In this document: in pieces, positions 1-8,444 of the stretch
Layout of the letters: every line of letters begins with the position of its first letter
Position numbering within the stretch: position 1 is the stretch's first letter
From: Planctomycetota bacterium
GTDB taxonomy: Bacteria; Planctomycetota; J058; JAJDCP01
Direction: 5' to 3'
DNA: 64,000 nucleotides
Assembly (NCBI GenBank): GCA_029260765.1
Contig: JAJDCP010000125.1
Span: 1-64,000, forward strand
Made by a program: the position numbers and the translations under genes
Notes under the pieces: generated by a model
What the model was told of the DNA's origin: nothing
Seen by the model: only the letters and a program-made list of their open reading frames with translations
The model's database searches: none

Positions 1-3000
1 CGGGCCCGCGCGGGCGAGCGGGAGGCACGGCTGTGTTGTGCCGAGGCGGCGCTGCAACGTGGGGATCTGGGGGTGGCCGAGACGCAGCTGGCTGCGCTCG
101 AGGATCGCCCACCAGACGCGCGCGTCCAGGCGGCGCGGCAGACGCTAGCAGGGCGGCTCAAGGCGCGGACTCGTGAGCGGCGCGCGCGGCTCGGTCTGCA
201 GCTGGGACTGGTCGGCTTGCTGGTACTCCTTGCGCTCGGTGCCGTCGCCTTTGTGTACGCCGAACAGGCGGGCTTCGAGCGGCTGGTGCAGGGACGCAGG
301 CAGGAGATCGCCCAACGCCTGCGCCAACTGCCTCCCGCGCGCACCGTTCCGATCGTCGCAGAGGCCCGGGCCCTGTGCGCAACAGACTGGCCAGCGGAGC
401 GTCGGTTCGAGACCTCGACGCGAGAGCGCGAGCGGCTGCAGGCCTCGCTCGACGCTCTGCTGGTGCTGATCTCCGAGCACCAAAGCGTCCGCAGACTGTA
501 TCTGCTTCCCATTGCGGGACGTGGCTCGGACCTCGCCCGTGAGCCCGAGCACGCCTCGCTGGAAGCTGCGCTTCAGGAGCTACGCAGGCTGGCGGTGGGG
601 GTCGCGCTGCGGAGTGCATCTTTCGAGCTCGCGCGCGCCCTGGTGCGCGAGATCGAGGACCCGACGCTGCGCGAGGAGCAGCTCGGCGTCGTGCGAGAGG
701 CCAGCCAGGCCCGGCTGCGCTGGCAGCTGGCGGTGACGCGCGCGGCGCTGGACGATCTGGGCCAGGGCCGGGAACGCGAGGGCAGACCCAGCTGGGAGGC
801 CACGCCAGAAGAGCTCGCGGCGCGCCTGCGTGCCTTCCAGCACCCCGACATCGCCGGCCTGTTGCGGGATGCGTTGCAGCCGCACATCGCCCACGCAGCG
901 CAGGCCCGCCGCAATGCGCCCGGTCTTTGGAGCGAAGCACAACGGGAGCAGGTCGGCGTGATCCTGTCTGTGCTCGGGAATCTCGAAATCCCCCGGCTCT
1001 GCGTACCGGCGCTGATCGCCTTCGCCGCGGTCGTGTGGGACCGTCCGCTGGCGATTGAAGCCGGGCTCGCCCTGTGCTCGACAGAATCGCCGCAGGCCCT
1101 GGACTTCCTGGTCCACGAGCTTCGCCCGCGTTTCGGACCGGAGGGCCAGGTCTGGGCACAGGTGCGGCGGAGGTTGGGCCGCCTCCCGGCACCCGAACCG
1201 GACTTCGCGCAGGCGGACGCGCAGAGTCTCGTGCGCCAGGCCGTGACCTTGATCGAACTGGGTTCGGACAGCACGGCACTGGTGGTCCTGGCGCGCGCGC
1301 TGCAGAAGCAGCCCAATGATTTCGAAACCCTGCTCCTGCGCGCGAGGTTGGCTCTGAACCGAGAAGACCTGTCGCTGGCCACGACGGACGTCGCGCGCCT
1401 GCTCGAGCTCGACCCGAAGTCCCCGGACGGCTGGCTGCTGCGCGCCCTGATCAATGCTCAACGGGCGGACCTGCACGCCGCGCTTGCCGACCTGGACCAG
1501 GCCATCGCCCAGGACAGCCTGCATTTCCTGGCCCTCAGAAGCCGTGGATTGGTGTGGCACAAGCTCGGCCACGAGGCCGAAGCTGCCGCCGACTTCACGC
1601 GTGCGATCCACGTGCAGCCCGACAATCCCGGCGTATTCAGCGACCGCGCGGTCGCGCTGCAGGCCCTGGGCGACGATGACGGTGCACTGCGCGACTTCGA
1701 TCACGCCGCTACGCTCGATCCCACCGCGGCGGGCTACGTGTTCAACCGGGCTTTGCTGCGCAGGAGTCTCGGGGACTACCCGCGTGCCCTGGATGACTTG
1801 ACGCGTGCGATGCGTTTGCGCCCGGGCCACGCGGCAAGTTTTCGGGAACGTGGCCGCCTGCACCACTTTCTAGGGAACCGGGAAGCGGCCTTGAGCGACT
1901 TCGAACGCGCGCTCGCCATCGAGCCGGGGAATCCCGAGATCGAGGTCTTGCGCCTCGAGCTGTTGCTGACCCTGCGTCCGGAGGCCGTCGAAGCCGAGAT
2001 CGAGGCGGGCCTGGCGCGGACGCAGCACAAGGCGCCCTACTTCCGCCTGCTCGGACGCCTCTACTCTGCAAGAGGGGATCCAGATGCGGCGCTGCAGGCC
2101 TACGATCAGGCAGTGGCGCACGACCCTGGCCAGGCGGAGGCCTACATCTTCCGCGCCGCGCTGCACTTCACGATGCGTCGCTTCGAAGCCGCCCTGGCCG
2201 ACTACAGCGAAGCGATCCACTTGCTTCCGCTCAGCGCGCCGCTCTTGGCCAGTCGTGGCCAGGTGCTCGGAGACCTGGGTCGTGACGACGAAGCGCTGAC
2301 GGCCTTTGATGCCGCCCTGGAGATCGATCCGTCCTCTGCGCGCGCCCGGCTGCAACGGGCCATTCTACTGATCAGACGCGGGGAGCTGGAGCAGGCTTGG
2401 GAAGACCTGCAACGCGGCGCCGAGCTGGAACCAGACGCGCCGCACACGTGGACGGCCTTCGCGCACTACCATGCCGCGCGCGGGGACGCGGAGCAGGCCC
2501 TCAAGCTCGTGACCCGCGCGCTGGACCTCGACGCGCAGTACCTGGCCGCGCGCAGCGTGCGGGCGAGCGTGCTGGTGTCGCTCTCCCGGCCCGAGGAGGC
2601 TCTCGCTGACTTCGACTACTTGGTGCAGCGCCAGCCCTGGGACGGCGAGACCCACCAGGCCCGGGGCCTGGTGCTGTGGCAATTGGAGCGGCCTGAAGAG
2701 GCCCTGGCGAGCTGGACCGCTTCCATAGAGCTCCAGCCCGAAGTACTCAAGACCTACTACCAGCGCGGCACCGCGCTGCTCAATCTCACCCGCTACGAAG
2801 CGGCCATCGAGGACTTGAGCAGGGTCATCGAGCTCGACCCGGACTTCTCGGGCGGCTACTACCTGCGGGCGCTGTGCCACTACCAGAGAGGCGACTACCC
2901 TGCCTGTCTCGAGGACCTGCCGCGTGCCGTGGCACGTGAACCCGGCAATCTCGAGCTTTTGGTTTCGGGGCTGGCCCTGTGCCAGGCCATGGGCGACGTC

Positions 3001-3186
3001 TACGCTGCGCGCGACGGCACGGAGGCAGCCGCCCGGGCAAGCCTCTGTACCGATCGAGCGTTCGAGCTGCTCGCGTCGGCGGTGGCCTCAGGGTTGGACC
3101 TGCGCACGCTGGAGGTCCCCTACCCGCGCATCACCGGGGATCCACGTTGGCAGACGCTGCTGGAGGGTGCGACCGGCGACCCTTGA
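1..3186 (+). CDS. TPR-repeat membrane protein, 5'-truncated (likely the tail of a Ser/Thr kinase)
   Basis: The frame is open from the first base, so the start lies outside the window; a GTG at 73 is probably internal. About 1061 residues are visible. A hydrophobic segment sits near visible residues 65-87, preceded by a basic stretch. A long helical region follows, and from about residue 430 to 1010 there are many tandem 34-residue TPR units, with recurring A-x-x-D-x-x-x-A-I-x-L-x-P patterns. The layout cytosolic part, TM helix, TPR tail is common in Planctomycetota Ser/Thr kinases, and two such kinases occur later in the window, so a kinase domain upstream is likely but not seen. TPRs usually bind protein partners. 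It could also be a stand-alone TPR protein. Confidence 0.8.
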   Translation, partial: RARAGEREARLCCAEAALQRGDLGVAETQLAALEDRPPDARVQAARQTLAGRLKARTRERRARLGLQLGLVGLLVLLALGAVAFVYAEQAGFERLVQGRRQEIAQRLRQLPPARTVPIVAEARALCATDWPAERRFETSTRERERLQASLDALLVLISEHQSVRRLYLLPIAGRGSDLAREPEHASLEAALQELRRLAVGVALRSASFELARALVREIEDPTLREEQLGVVREASQARLRWQLAVTRAALDDLGQGREREGRPSWEATPEELAARLRAFQHPDIAGLLRDALQPHIAHAAQARRNAPGLWSEAQREQVGVILSVLGNLEIPRLCVPALIAFAAVVWDRPLAIEAGLALCSTESPQALDFLVHELRPRFGPEGQVWAQVRRRLGRLPAPEPDFAQADAQSLVRQAVTLIELGSDSTALVVLARALQKQPNDFETLLLRARLALNREDLSLATTDVARLLELDPKSPDGWLLRALINAQRADLHAALADLDQAIAQDSLHFLALRSRGLVWHKLGHEAEAAADFTRAIHVQPDNPGVFSDRAVALQALGDDDGALRDFDHAATLDPTAAGYVFNRALLRRSLGDYPRALDDLTRAMRLRPGHAASFRERGRLHHFLGNREAALSDFERALAIEPGNPEIEVLRLELLLTLRPEAVEAEIEAGLARTQHKAPYFRLLGRLYSARGDPDAALQAYDQAVAHDPGQAEAYIFRAALHFTMRRFEAALADYSEAIHLLPLSAPLLASRGQVLGDLGRDDEALTAFDAALEIDPSSARARLQRAILLIRRGELEQAWEDLQRGAELEPDAPHTWTAFAHYHAARGDAEQALKLVTRALDLDAQYLAARSVRASVLVSLSRPEEALADFDYLVQRQPWDGETHQARGLVLWQLERPEEALASWTASIELQPEVLKTYYQRGTALLNLTRYEAAIEDLSRVIELDPDFSGGYYLRALCHYQRGDYPACLEDLPRAVAREPGNLELLVSGLALCQAMGDVYAARDGTEAAARASLCTDRAFELLASAVASGLDLRTLEVPYPRITGDPRWQTLLEGATGDP

Positions 3187-3487
3187 GCCGACTTCCGGAG
3201 CCTTCGGTCAGGTTTGGTCGATGCCATCGAACTGCTGAGAAGCGCCTGTAGCGTCGGTCTATGACCGACGAGATGATCGATCAGATTGGTGAACCCAGAG
3301 CCTCTGGATACAAGCTCTGCCCGAGCTGCTTCCGGCGCTCACAGAGCGCCGCTACAGAAGACGGCTTGGACGCGTGCGTGCTTTAGAATGCTGGAGAAGG
3401 TCGCAACGGATAGTGGCCGCCAGTACCCAGCCAGGCCGGTTGTCTGGGGCCCATGTCAGGAGCTCCGCGCTCGGAGTCCCCCTGGCT
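3187..3487. other. Intergenic region between convergent genes
   Basis: This gap separates the stop codons of two convergent genes. The only structure I recognise in it is the inverted-repeat element at 3246-3357. I see no coding pattern in the remainder. Confidence 0.6.
3246..3357. repeat. REP/BIME-like palindromic element
   Basis: Two perfect 8-bp-stem hairpins with 3-nt loops lie at 3252-3270 (stem CGTCGGTC) and 3333-3351 (stem CGGCGCTC). They are bracketed by an inverted pair, CTGTAGCG at 3246-3253 and CGCTACAG at 3350-3357. Two hairpins with inverted ends in a convergent intergenic gap is the usual design of REP doublets. The hairpins may also act as a bidirectional terminator, but there is no T-run. 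Confidence 0.65.
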
Positions 3488-4291
3488 CTACTCCAGAACG
3501 ATCTCCGCCGGCAAGTCGAAGAACTCGCCCGCTTCGACCACGATCTCCACAGGCTCCATCTCCAGAGGCTCAGAGAACACGTAGCCGGTGACCTTGCCGT
3601 CGGAGCTCTCGAGCGTGTCCACGATCTCCCAGCCTTCGTGCCAGACCACCAGCTCATACACGCCGTCAGGAACTCCGCTCAGGGAGAAGTTGCCATCCGC
3701 ATCGGTCGTGGTGTAGTACGGATGCTCGATGACCCAGACCCAGGCTGTCATCCAGGTGTGGCCCGCGTCGCAACGCAGCTCGATCCTGCCAGGCTTCTTG
3801 AGCTTCTGCTTGCTCGCGGCTGGCAGCGGCATGGCCAGATTGAAGGCCGTGTCGTTGCCCAGGTAGCCGTGCACGTTGTGGAGGATGTCGTCGCTGTTGC
3901 GGATGACCAGCTTCTTGCCGACCTGCACGAACGTTACGTGTGGGTCATAAGCACAGCCCAGCTGGTTGATCTCCGCGCCCTTCTCGAAGGCCTTGCCCGG
4001 GGTGTCCAGCGCATAGCGCGCCAGGTAGACCACGCAGTTCTTCACCCCGTTGTTCTCGGGGTTGACGGTCAGCCTGCCGGAGTCTTTGTCGCAGGCGGTC
4101 TCGCCTTCTCCGCAACAGACGTCGGTGTTCTTGCTCGCCCCGAGCAGCAGTGGATCGGGAGCATCACCGGGCCACACGACACGGCCTGTGACCGTGGTTC
4201 CTTCGAAGTCTTCGCTGCCTTCATATTTCTGGCCCAGGCACACGCTCGCGCAGCCGATCATGCAGGCCAATACCAGAATCAAGGTCTTCAT
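3488..4291 (-). CDS. Secreted cupredoxin-like / carboxypeptidase-regulatory-like domain protein
   Basis: 267 residues from ATG at 4291, which opens a clean signal peptide (MKTLILVLACMIGCASVCLGQ minus its last residue). It resembles the methylamine-utilisation/plastocyanin-like family. It starts with a G-R-V-V-W strand, then a segment with D-I-L-H-N-V-H and later C-D-A-G-H-T-W-M, which together could give the His, Cys, His and Met ligands of a type 1 copper site. The T-D-A-D-G-x-F-x-L-x-G-V-P-D-G-x-Y motif of a carboxypeptidase regulatory-like fold follows. The Cys-His spacing is one residue longer than I would expect. As last gene of the molybdoenzyme operon, 52 bp after the cytochrome gene, it could be a periplasmic electron carrier, or only a structural protein. 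Confidence 0.7.
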   Translation of the reverse strand: MKTLILVLACMIGCASVCLGQKYEGSEDFEGTTVTGRVVWPGDAPDPLLLGASKNTDVCCGEGETACDKDSGRLTVNPENNGVKNCVVYLARYALDTPGKAFEKGAEINQLGCAYDPHVTFVQVGKKLVIRNSDDILHNVHGYLGNDTAFNLAMPLPAASKQKLKKPGRIELRCDAGHTWMTAWVWVIEHPYYTTTDADGNFSLSGVPDGVYELVVWHEGWEIVDTLESSDGKVTGYVFSEPLEMEPVEIVVEAGEFFDLPAEIVLE

Positions 4292-4343
4292 CAAGCTCTC
4301 CGTTTTGGTTAAGCACTTTGTACTGACGGGCTTCCCCGATTCG

Positions 4344-5867
4344 CTATTCGAGCTCAAGCTCAAGCCACTGAGAAACGCACTTCTGCCCGTTCCTGTCTCC
4401 AGCCGCGCCATCCCAGACGGCGACTGCCACAGGCAGGGAAACACCCTTGCGCAGCCGCAGGGTCTCTGGGCTGGCTGGAGCCTGCACGACCACAGTCCAG
4501 TACCCGTCCGCCCAGGCTCCCTGACCGCGGATGGTCTGGCTCTCGGCGGGCAGGCTGGTCAGGGTGCCGAAGCCTTCGGCGATCAAGGCTTCTACCGAGC
4601 TGCTACGGGGGCGTTGGGACATAGGATTGCCTGCTTCGGCCCCGGCGCGGTAGAGCTTGTCCGTGCCGCTCTGGTCGCGGATGCTCTGGTCGTAGCCGAG
4701 CGCGTGCTCGCGCTGCGAATCCAGGTAGAAGCCGCCGTCCAGGTCGGCCTGCCAGTCCGCCTTCCAGTGCCAGATGCTGACGGTCTCCTGCTTGTCCCCC
4801 ATCCCGATAAAGGGCAGGCCCACATAGTCTTCAGGCGTTCCTGTAGAGACGAATTGCAGGGCCACGGCATCCCGGAAGTCCTCAGGGCGCACGACCGTTT
4901 CATCGACGGCTTCATCGGCCCAGCGGAAGCGGAAGCTGGTCGTCTTCGGGCCGGCCACGACCTGCACCTCAGCGGAGAGGACCCAGACATCCCGTGCCCA
5001 GAGCGGACGCAATGGGACGACGACCGAGGGCGCGGTCTGCCAGACCGGGTCGTCGACTGCCAGTGCGGGGTCACTGGCGGACGCGACTGCCCGCAACCGG
5101 GGTGTCCCCTCGAAGACCGGCACGCCATCGGCGCTGGAAAGAGACTGGATGTAGTGCACCAGCCCCCAGCCGGCGTCCTCCATATCCAACAGCAGGGCAT
5201 AGGACGGCATCGGCGTGCCGTCGAGCCCGGTAACCATGGTGCGGAAGATGGCGCTTGCGGAGGCGCCGCCCTTCATCAACCCCGGCCCTCGCGTGAAGTC
5301 GTAGGCGCGGATGGGCCGGCCACTGTCGTCGGTCAGGGTCCCCGAGGAGGGGCCGTCCCCTTTGCCGCTCGGCCCATGGCACTCATAGCACTGCATCCGG
5401 GTGAAGAGTTTCTGGCCGGCCAGGATGCTCTCGTCGGTCGCGGGTGGTGGCGTCCCGATTTCGTACGGCGGCTCGAGATCTTCCTCTTCGAACACGTCGG
5501 AGAACTGCTTGATGTAGGCGACGAGCGCCGTCAGATCGGCATCGGGCAGGCGGTCCCAGGCGGGCATCGAGGTTCCGCCCACACCCCGCTTGAGAGTCAG
5601 GAGCAGGTCGGCATCGGTGGGAGGCTCACCGGTCGGGGTGCTACGAAACTTGTAGACTCCCGTGGTGAAGTCCCTGGGCTTGGGAAACAGGTAGGCCGCC
5701 GCCAGGCCCGCTCCATCGCCGAGATCCCCATGACAGGAGGCACAGTGCCGCCGGAAGAGCAGCTCGCCGCGGTCTCCTTCCGCCAATACGGGCTCGGTCC
5801 GCAACAGCGGCAGCAACAGCAACAGACTCGCGGCCACGAGTGGGGCCCACAGATAGCGCTTGTTCAT
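4344..5867 (-). CDS. Dihaem cytochrome c fused to ethylbenzene-dehydrogenase-type haem b domain (NxrC-like gamma subunit)
   Basis: 507 residues with a signal peptide ending near residue 30. Two c-type haem sites are visible: C-A-S-C-H at 42-46 and C-Y-E-C-H at 160-164. Each is followed by a Met candidate distal ligand (T-S-M-P-A-W and T-P-M-P-S-Y). From about residue 265 to the end it resembles the EB_dh haem b domain found in gamma subunits of type II DMSO-reductase-family enzymes, including nitrite oxidoreductase, ethylbenzene dehydrogenase and selenate/chlorate reductases. The start overlaps the chaperone stop by 4 bp (ATGA), so the two are translationally coupled. Likely role: pass electrons between the beta subunit and periplasmic carriers. 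The haem b ligands were not assigned. Confidence 0.85.
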   Translation of the reverse strand: MNKRYLWAPLVAASLLLLLPLLRTEPVLAEGDRGELLFRRHCASCHGDLGDGAGLAAAYLFPKPRDFTTGVYKFRSTPTGEPPTDADLLLTLKRGVGGTSMPAWDRLPDADLTALVAYIKQFSDVFEEEDLEPPYEIGTPPPATDESILAGQKLFTRMQCYECHGPSGKGDGPSSGTLTDDSGRPIRAYDFTRGPGLMKGGASASAIFRTMVTGLDGTPMPSYALLLDMEDAGWGLVHYIQSLSSADGVPVFEGTPRLRAVASASDPALAVDDPVWQTAPSVVVPLRPLWARDVWVLSAEVQVVAGPKTTSFRFRWADEAVDETVVRPEDFRDAVALQFVSTGTPEDYVGLPFIGMGDKQETVSIWHWKADWQADLDGGFYLDSQREHALGYDQSIRDQSGTDKLYRAGAEAGNPMSQRPRSSSVEALIAEGFGTLTSLPAESQTIRGQGAWADGYWTVVVQAPASPETLRLRKGVSLPVAVAVWDGAAGDRNGQKCVSQWLELELE

Positions 5868-6754
5868 TTTCCCTCTCCCGCTGCCATGACTTCGGGGGCG
5901 GTACGCATTCCCTTCATCGGGCAGCCTTCACAGTCTGCGGCGGACAGGTCTTGCTCAGGTTGCGGGGCGGGCATTTCCATGGCCGGATCGATGCCGAACA
6001 CCGTCCGCTCCGAGGGAATGAAAGCCGCCAGCAGCGAGCCGATAGCGCCCTGATAGCTCTTCGGAGCCGTGCGCAGCTCGCTCTCATCTTCGAGTCCATC
6101 GGCCTTCCGGCGCAATTGCAACGCAAAAGCCGCGATCCACCACGCCAGATGGTCCGCGAAGAACCGGGCCTGCGCTTCTTCGCACTGGCGCCGATGTTCC
6201 TCATCCCCGTTCAAGGCCGCGTAGATGCCCTTGGCGATCAACCAGGCCATGAACTCGAGCTCAAGCACCAGATGGTCGTGGCGCTCCGGCCTGTCCCGCG
6301 AGGGTGCCAGCCCGAAAGCCTTGTAGAAGCCAGCGATGTCCGCCAGGTGCTGAGAGCGCGAGACCGAGAAGCTCAGCGAGCAGTACTCTGTCTCGTAGGG
6401 AGGACATTCCTTGGACATCACCAGACCGAAGGTCAGGTCGTACTCACTGCGCATGGCCACGCGGCCGGCCTGCGCGAATCGGAGCAGAGGCTCGGCGACC
6501 AGCCATGTCTCCGGAGGGAGCTCGCCTCGAGAAAGGGCCGCCGGTCGGGCCTCGGGGTCGGTCCTGATCAGCTCCATCGCTGCCTTCACCAGCAGCTGGA
6601 AATCGGCTTCCAGCAACCGGGACCAGCGCTCGGTACCGGGATCGGCGGCGGCGATGGCCAGAAATTGGTAGACCAACAGGCGGGCATGGTCGAGGGCCAG
6701 CCCAGGATCAGAGGCCTTGGGCGATTCCATCACCAACGTTTCCAGTTCGGACAT
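5864..6754 (-). CDS. TorD/NarJ-family molybdoenzyme maturation chaperone
   Basis: 296 residues, all helical in character. The family hallmarks are present: an E-C-P-P-Y-E-T-E-Y segment near residue 115 and E-R-H-D-H-L-x-x-E-L-E-F-M near residue 160. These proteins bind the Tat leader and apo-catalytic subunit until the molybdenum cofactor is loaded. Placement between the beta and gamma genes of a Tat-exported molybdoenzyme fits this role. The C-terminus carries C-E-G-C-P-M, an extra Cys pair that I do not associate with the core fold. It is 24 bp downstream of the beta subunit gene. Confidence 0.88.
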   Translation of the reverse strand: MSELETLVMESPKASDPGLALDHARLLVYQFLAIAAADPGTERWSRLLEADFQLLVKAAMELIRTDPEARPAALSRGELPPETWLVAEPLLRFAQAGRVAMRSEYDLTFGLVMSKECPPYETEYCSLSFSVSRSQHLADIAGFYKAFGLAPSRDRPERHDHLVLELEFMAWLIAKGIYAALNGDEEHRRQCEEAQARFFADHLAWWIAAFALQLRRKADGLEDESELRTAPKSYQGAIGSLLAAFIPSERTVFGIDPAMEMPAPQPEQDLSAADCEGCPMKGMRTAPEVMAAGEGK

Positions 6755-6778
6755 GGGCGGGGCTCCTTGCAGCCTTGG

Positions 6779-8065
6779 CTAGATGGAATTGACGTGCTTG
6801 CCGGGGCGCTCAAAGGTCGGTTCTTCGATGGTCACCCGCACGACCTCATGGCCGAATTTGTTGAAGCCCAGGACCGTGTCATTGAAGAGCTCCTGGGTCT
6901 TCTTCTCGCCCGAAGGCAGCGTGGCCTCGACTTCACCGATCTTGGGACCCTTGAGGATCTTGTAGGTAAAGAGGATCTCTTGTGAGGCGCGGAACAACTG
7001 CAGCACCGCCAGCAGCTCCCGATCGGGACAGCAATACTGCTCGAGGGCCTTCTCGACACCGGGGCCGAACATCTGGTGGAGGTAGCTGCGCGGAGCCCAA
7101 CGGGGCGGAATGTAATAGCCGTTGGGCTCGGTGCCGAACTGCGGATACAGCGGCAGCGCGATCTCGCGTTCGCGGATCAAGAAGTAGAGGGGACTGTCCG
7201 AAGCCTTCGTCCAGGTACCATCCTCTTCCTTCTCGACCAGGCCCTGGAGGCGGATCTTGCCCACGCAGGCGGACATGCAGCGCGTCTCCAGAGGTTCCCC
7301 ATTGGGGCTGAGGGCGCTGTCTTTGCCTTCGACCCGCGGATAGCAGCCGATGCACTTCTCCGATGCCCGGGTGGCCGAGTTGTACATCGGCTTCTTGTAT
7401 GGGCAGGCCTCGACGCACTTGCGGTAGCCGCGGCAACGCTCCTGGTCGATGAGCACGATCCCGTCCTCGGGTCGCTTGTAGATGGCGTTGCGCGGGCAGG
7501 CCGCCAAGCAGGCCGGATAGGTGCAGTGGTTGCAGATGCGCTGCAGGTAGAAGAACCAGACGCGGTGCTCGGGCAGCTGCACCGAGTCCTTCCAATTCTG
7601 GCGCTGCCTGATCTTGCCTGAGGCGGTCTCTTCGTGGATGTTGGGGGCCGTCCACTCCTGCTCCGAAGGGATATACCCCACGGCCCGTTGCGACCCCTCG
7701 GGGGCGAGGTGCGTGTCGGCGGCCTCGAAGATGGTCTTGCCCTTGAACTCGCCGTAAGGTTTCTCCGGCCCCTTTTGGCCGGTCTTCCAGACCTGGCCCC
7801 CGGAGTTGCGCTTCTCGAGCATGCCGAGCAGCTTGGAGTCCCAGTTGTGGGGATAGCCCCCGTAGGGTTTGGTCTCGACATTGTTCCACCACATCGTCTC
7901 TTGGCCCCTGGAGAAGGTCCAGGTGGACTTGCAAGCCATGGTGCAGGTCTGGCAGGCGATGCAGCGGTTGATGTTGAAGACGAAGGCGAATTGCCAGCGT
8001 GGGTGGGCCTCCTCGTGGGGATACGCCATCTTTCTGCCCAGCTGCCAGTTGTAGACCTCAGACAT
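6779..8065 (-). CDS. nxrB: Fe-S beta subunit, NxrB-like (nitrite oxidoreductase / nitrate reductase type)
   Basis: 428 residues, starting at ATG 8065; the longer reading upstream overlaps the previous gene and is non-homologous. Four Fe-S cluster motifs are present: C35, C38, C41, C45; C178, C181, C186, C190; C211, Y214, C217, C221; and C238, C241, C263, C267. Tyr214 replaces one Cys, as Trp does in NarH, which predicts three [4Fe-4S] and one [3Fe-4S]. The N-terminus (S-E-V-Y-N-W-Q-L-G-R-K-M), the W-W-N-N-V-E-T-K-P-Y-G-G-Y-P block and the C-terminal V-N-S-I match NxrB of Nitrospira and anammox bacteria as I know that family. There is no signal peptide, so it should be exported with the alpha subunit. 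It overlaps the upstream small gene by 8 bp. An outward-facing nitrate reductase is the alternative. Confidence 0.88.
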   Translation of the reverse strand: MSEVYNWQLGRKMAYPHEEAHPRWQFAFVFNINRCIACQTCTMACKSTWTFSRGQETMWWNNVETKPYGGYPHNWDSKLLGMLEKRNSGGQVWKTGQKGPEKPYGEFKGKTIFEAADTHLAPEGSQRAVGYIPSEQEWTAPNIHEETASGKIRQRQNWKDSVQLPEHRVWFFYLQRICNHCTYPACLAACPRNAIYKRPEDGIVLIDQERCRGYRKCVEACPYKKPMYNSATRASEKCIGCYPRVEGKDSALSPNGEPLETRCMSACVGKIRLQGLVEKEEDGTWTKASDSPLYFLIREREIALPLYPQFGTEPNGYYIPPRWAPRSYLHQMFGPGVEKALEQYCCPDRELLAVLQLFRASQEILFTYKILKGPKIGEVEATLPSGEKKTQELFNDTVLGFNKFGHEVVRVTIEEPTFERPGKHVNSI

Positions 8066-8441
8066 CGTGGTGACTCCTGTGTGGACCTGGGGCAAGCTTG
8101 GAACAGGGCGGGATCTGTGGTGCCGCGGCCTGCATCGTGAACCGCAGGACCCCGCACTTCTGCAGCACGGTCTCAATGCGCTGGCTGACCACCTCTTCGC
8201 CGAAACGTTGCGTCAGGCTGTAGGTCGCCAGGAAGCCGGCGTTTTTGAACAGCCCGCGGATCTTGGCGGCGCTGAACCCCATGCGGGCGTACTCTTCGAT
8301 CAATGAGTCGAGCATCAAGAAGGGGTCGCCCGAGATCCAGGTGGCGTGGAGCACCATGGGATCGTCGGCTTCGGCGGTCTTCTTGAGGGCCTCGCTCGGC
8401 TGCCCGCCGGGGTTGTGTTCTGGCTCGGGATGAGGATGCAT
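8058..8441 (-). CDS. Small conserved-looking protein between alpha and beta subunits
   Basis: 127 residues. It starts 3 bp after the alpha stop and overlaps the beta start by 8 bp, so it is translated as part of the operon. The N-terminal 25 residues are His/Pro/Glu-rich. The core reads as a compact helical domain, with D-P-F-L-M-L-D-S-L-I-E-E-Y-A-R-M-G and a G-F-L-A-T-Y motif. There is no signal peptide, TM segment or Cys cluster. I do not know its function. Position and coupling suggest an assembly factor or an accessory of the molybdoenzyme. Confidence 0.75.
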   Translation of the reverse strand: MHPHPEPEHNPGGQPSEALKKTAEADDPMVLHATWISGDPFLMLDSLIEEYARMGFSAAKIRGLFKNAGFLATYSLTQRFGEEVVSQRIETVLQKCGVLRFTMQAAAPQIPPCSKLAPGPHRSHHDV

Positions 8442-8444
8442 GCC

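Noticed and set aside
4050..6053. Long plus-strand open frame opposite the cytochrome gene
   Set aside because: It is the complement of a gene with clear haem motifs; its own translation has no recognisable domain and ignores gene boundaries.
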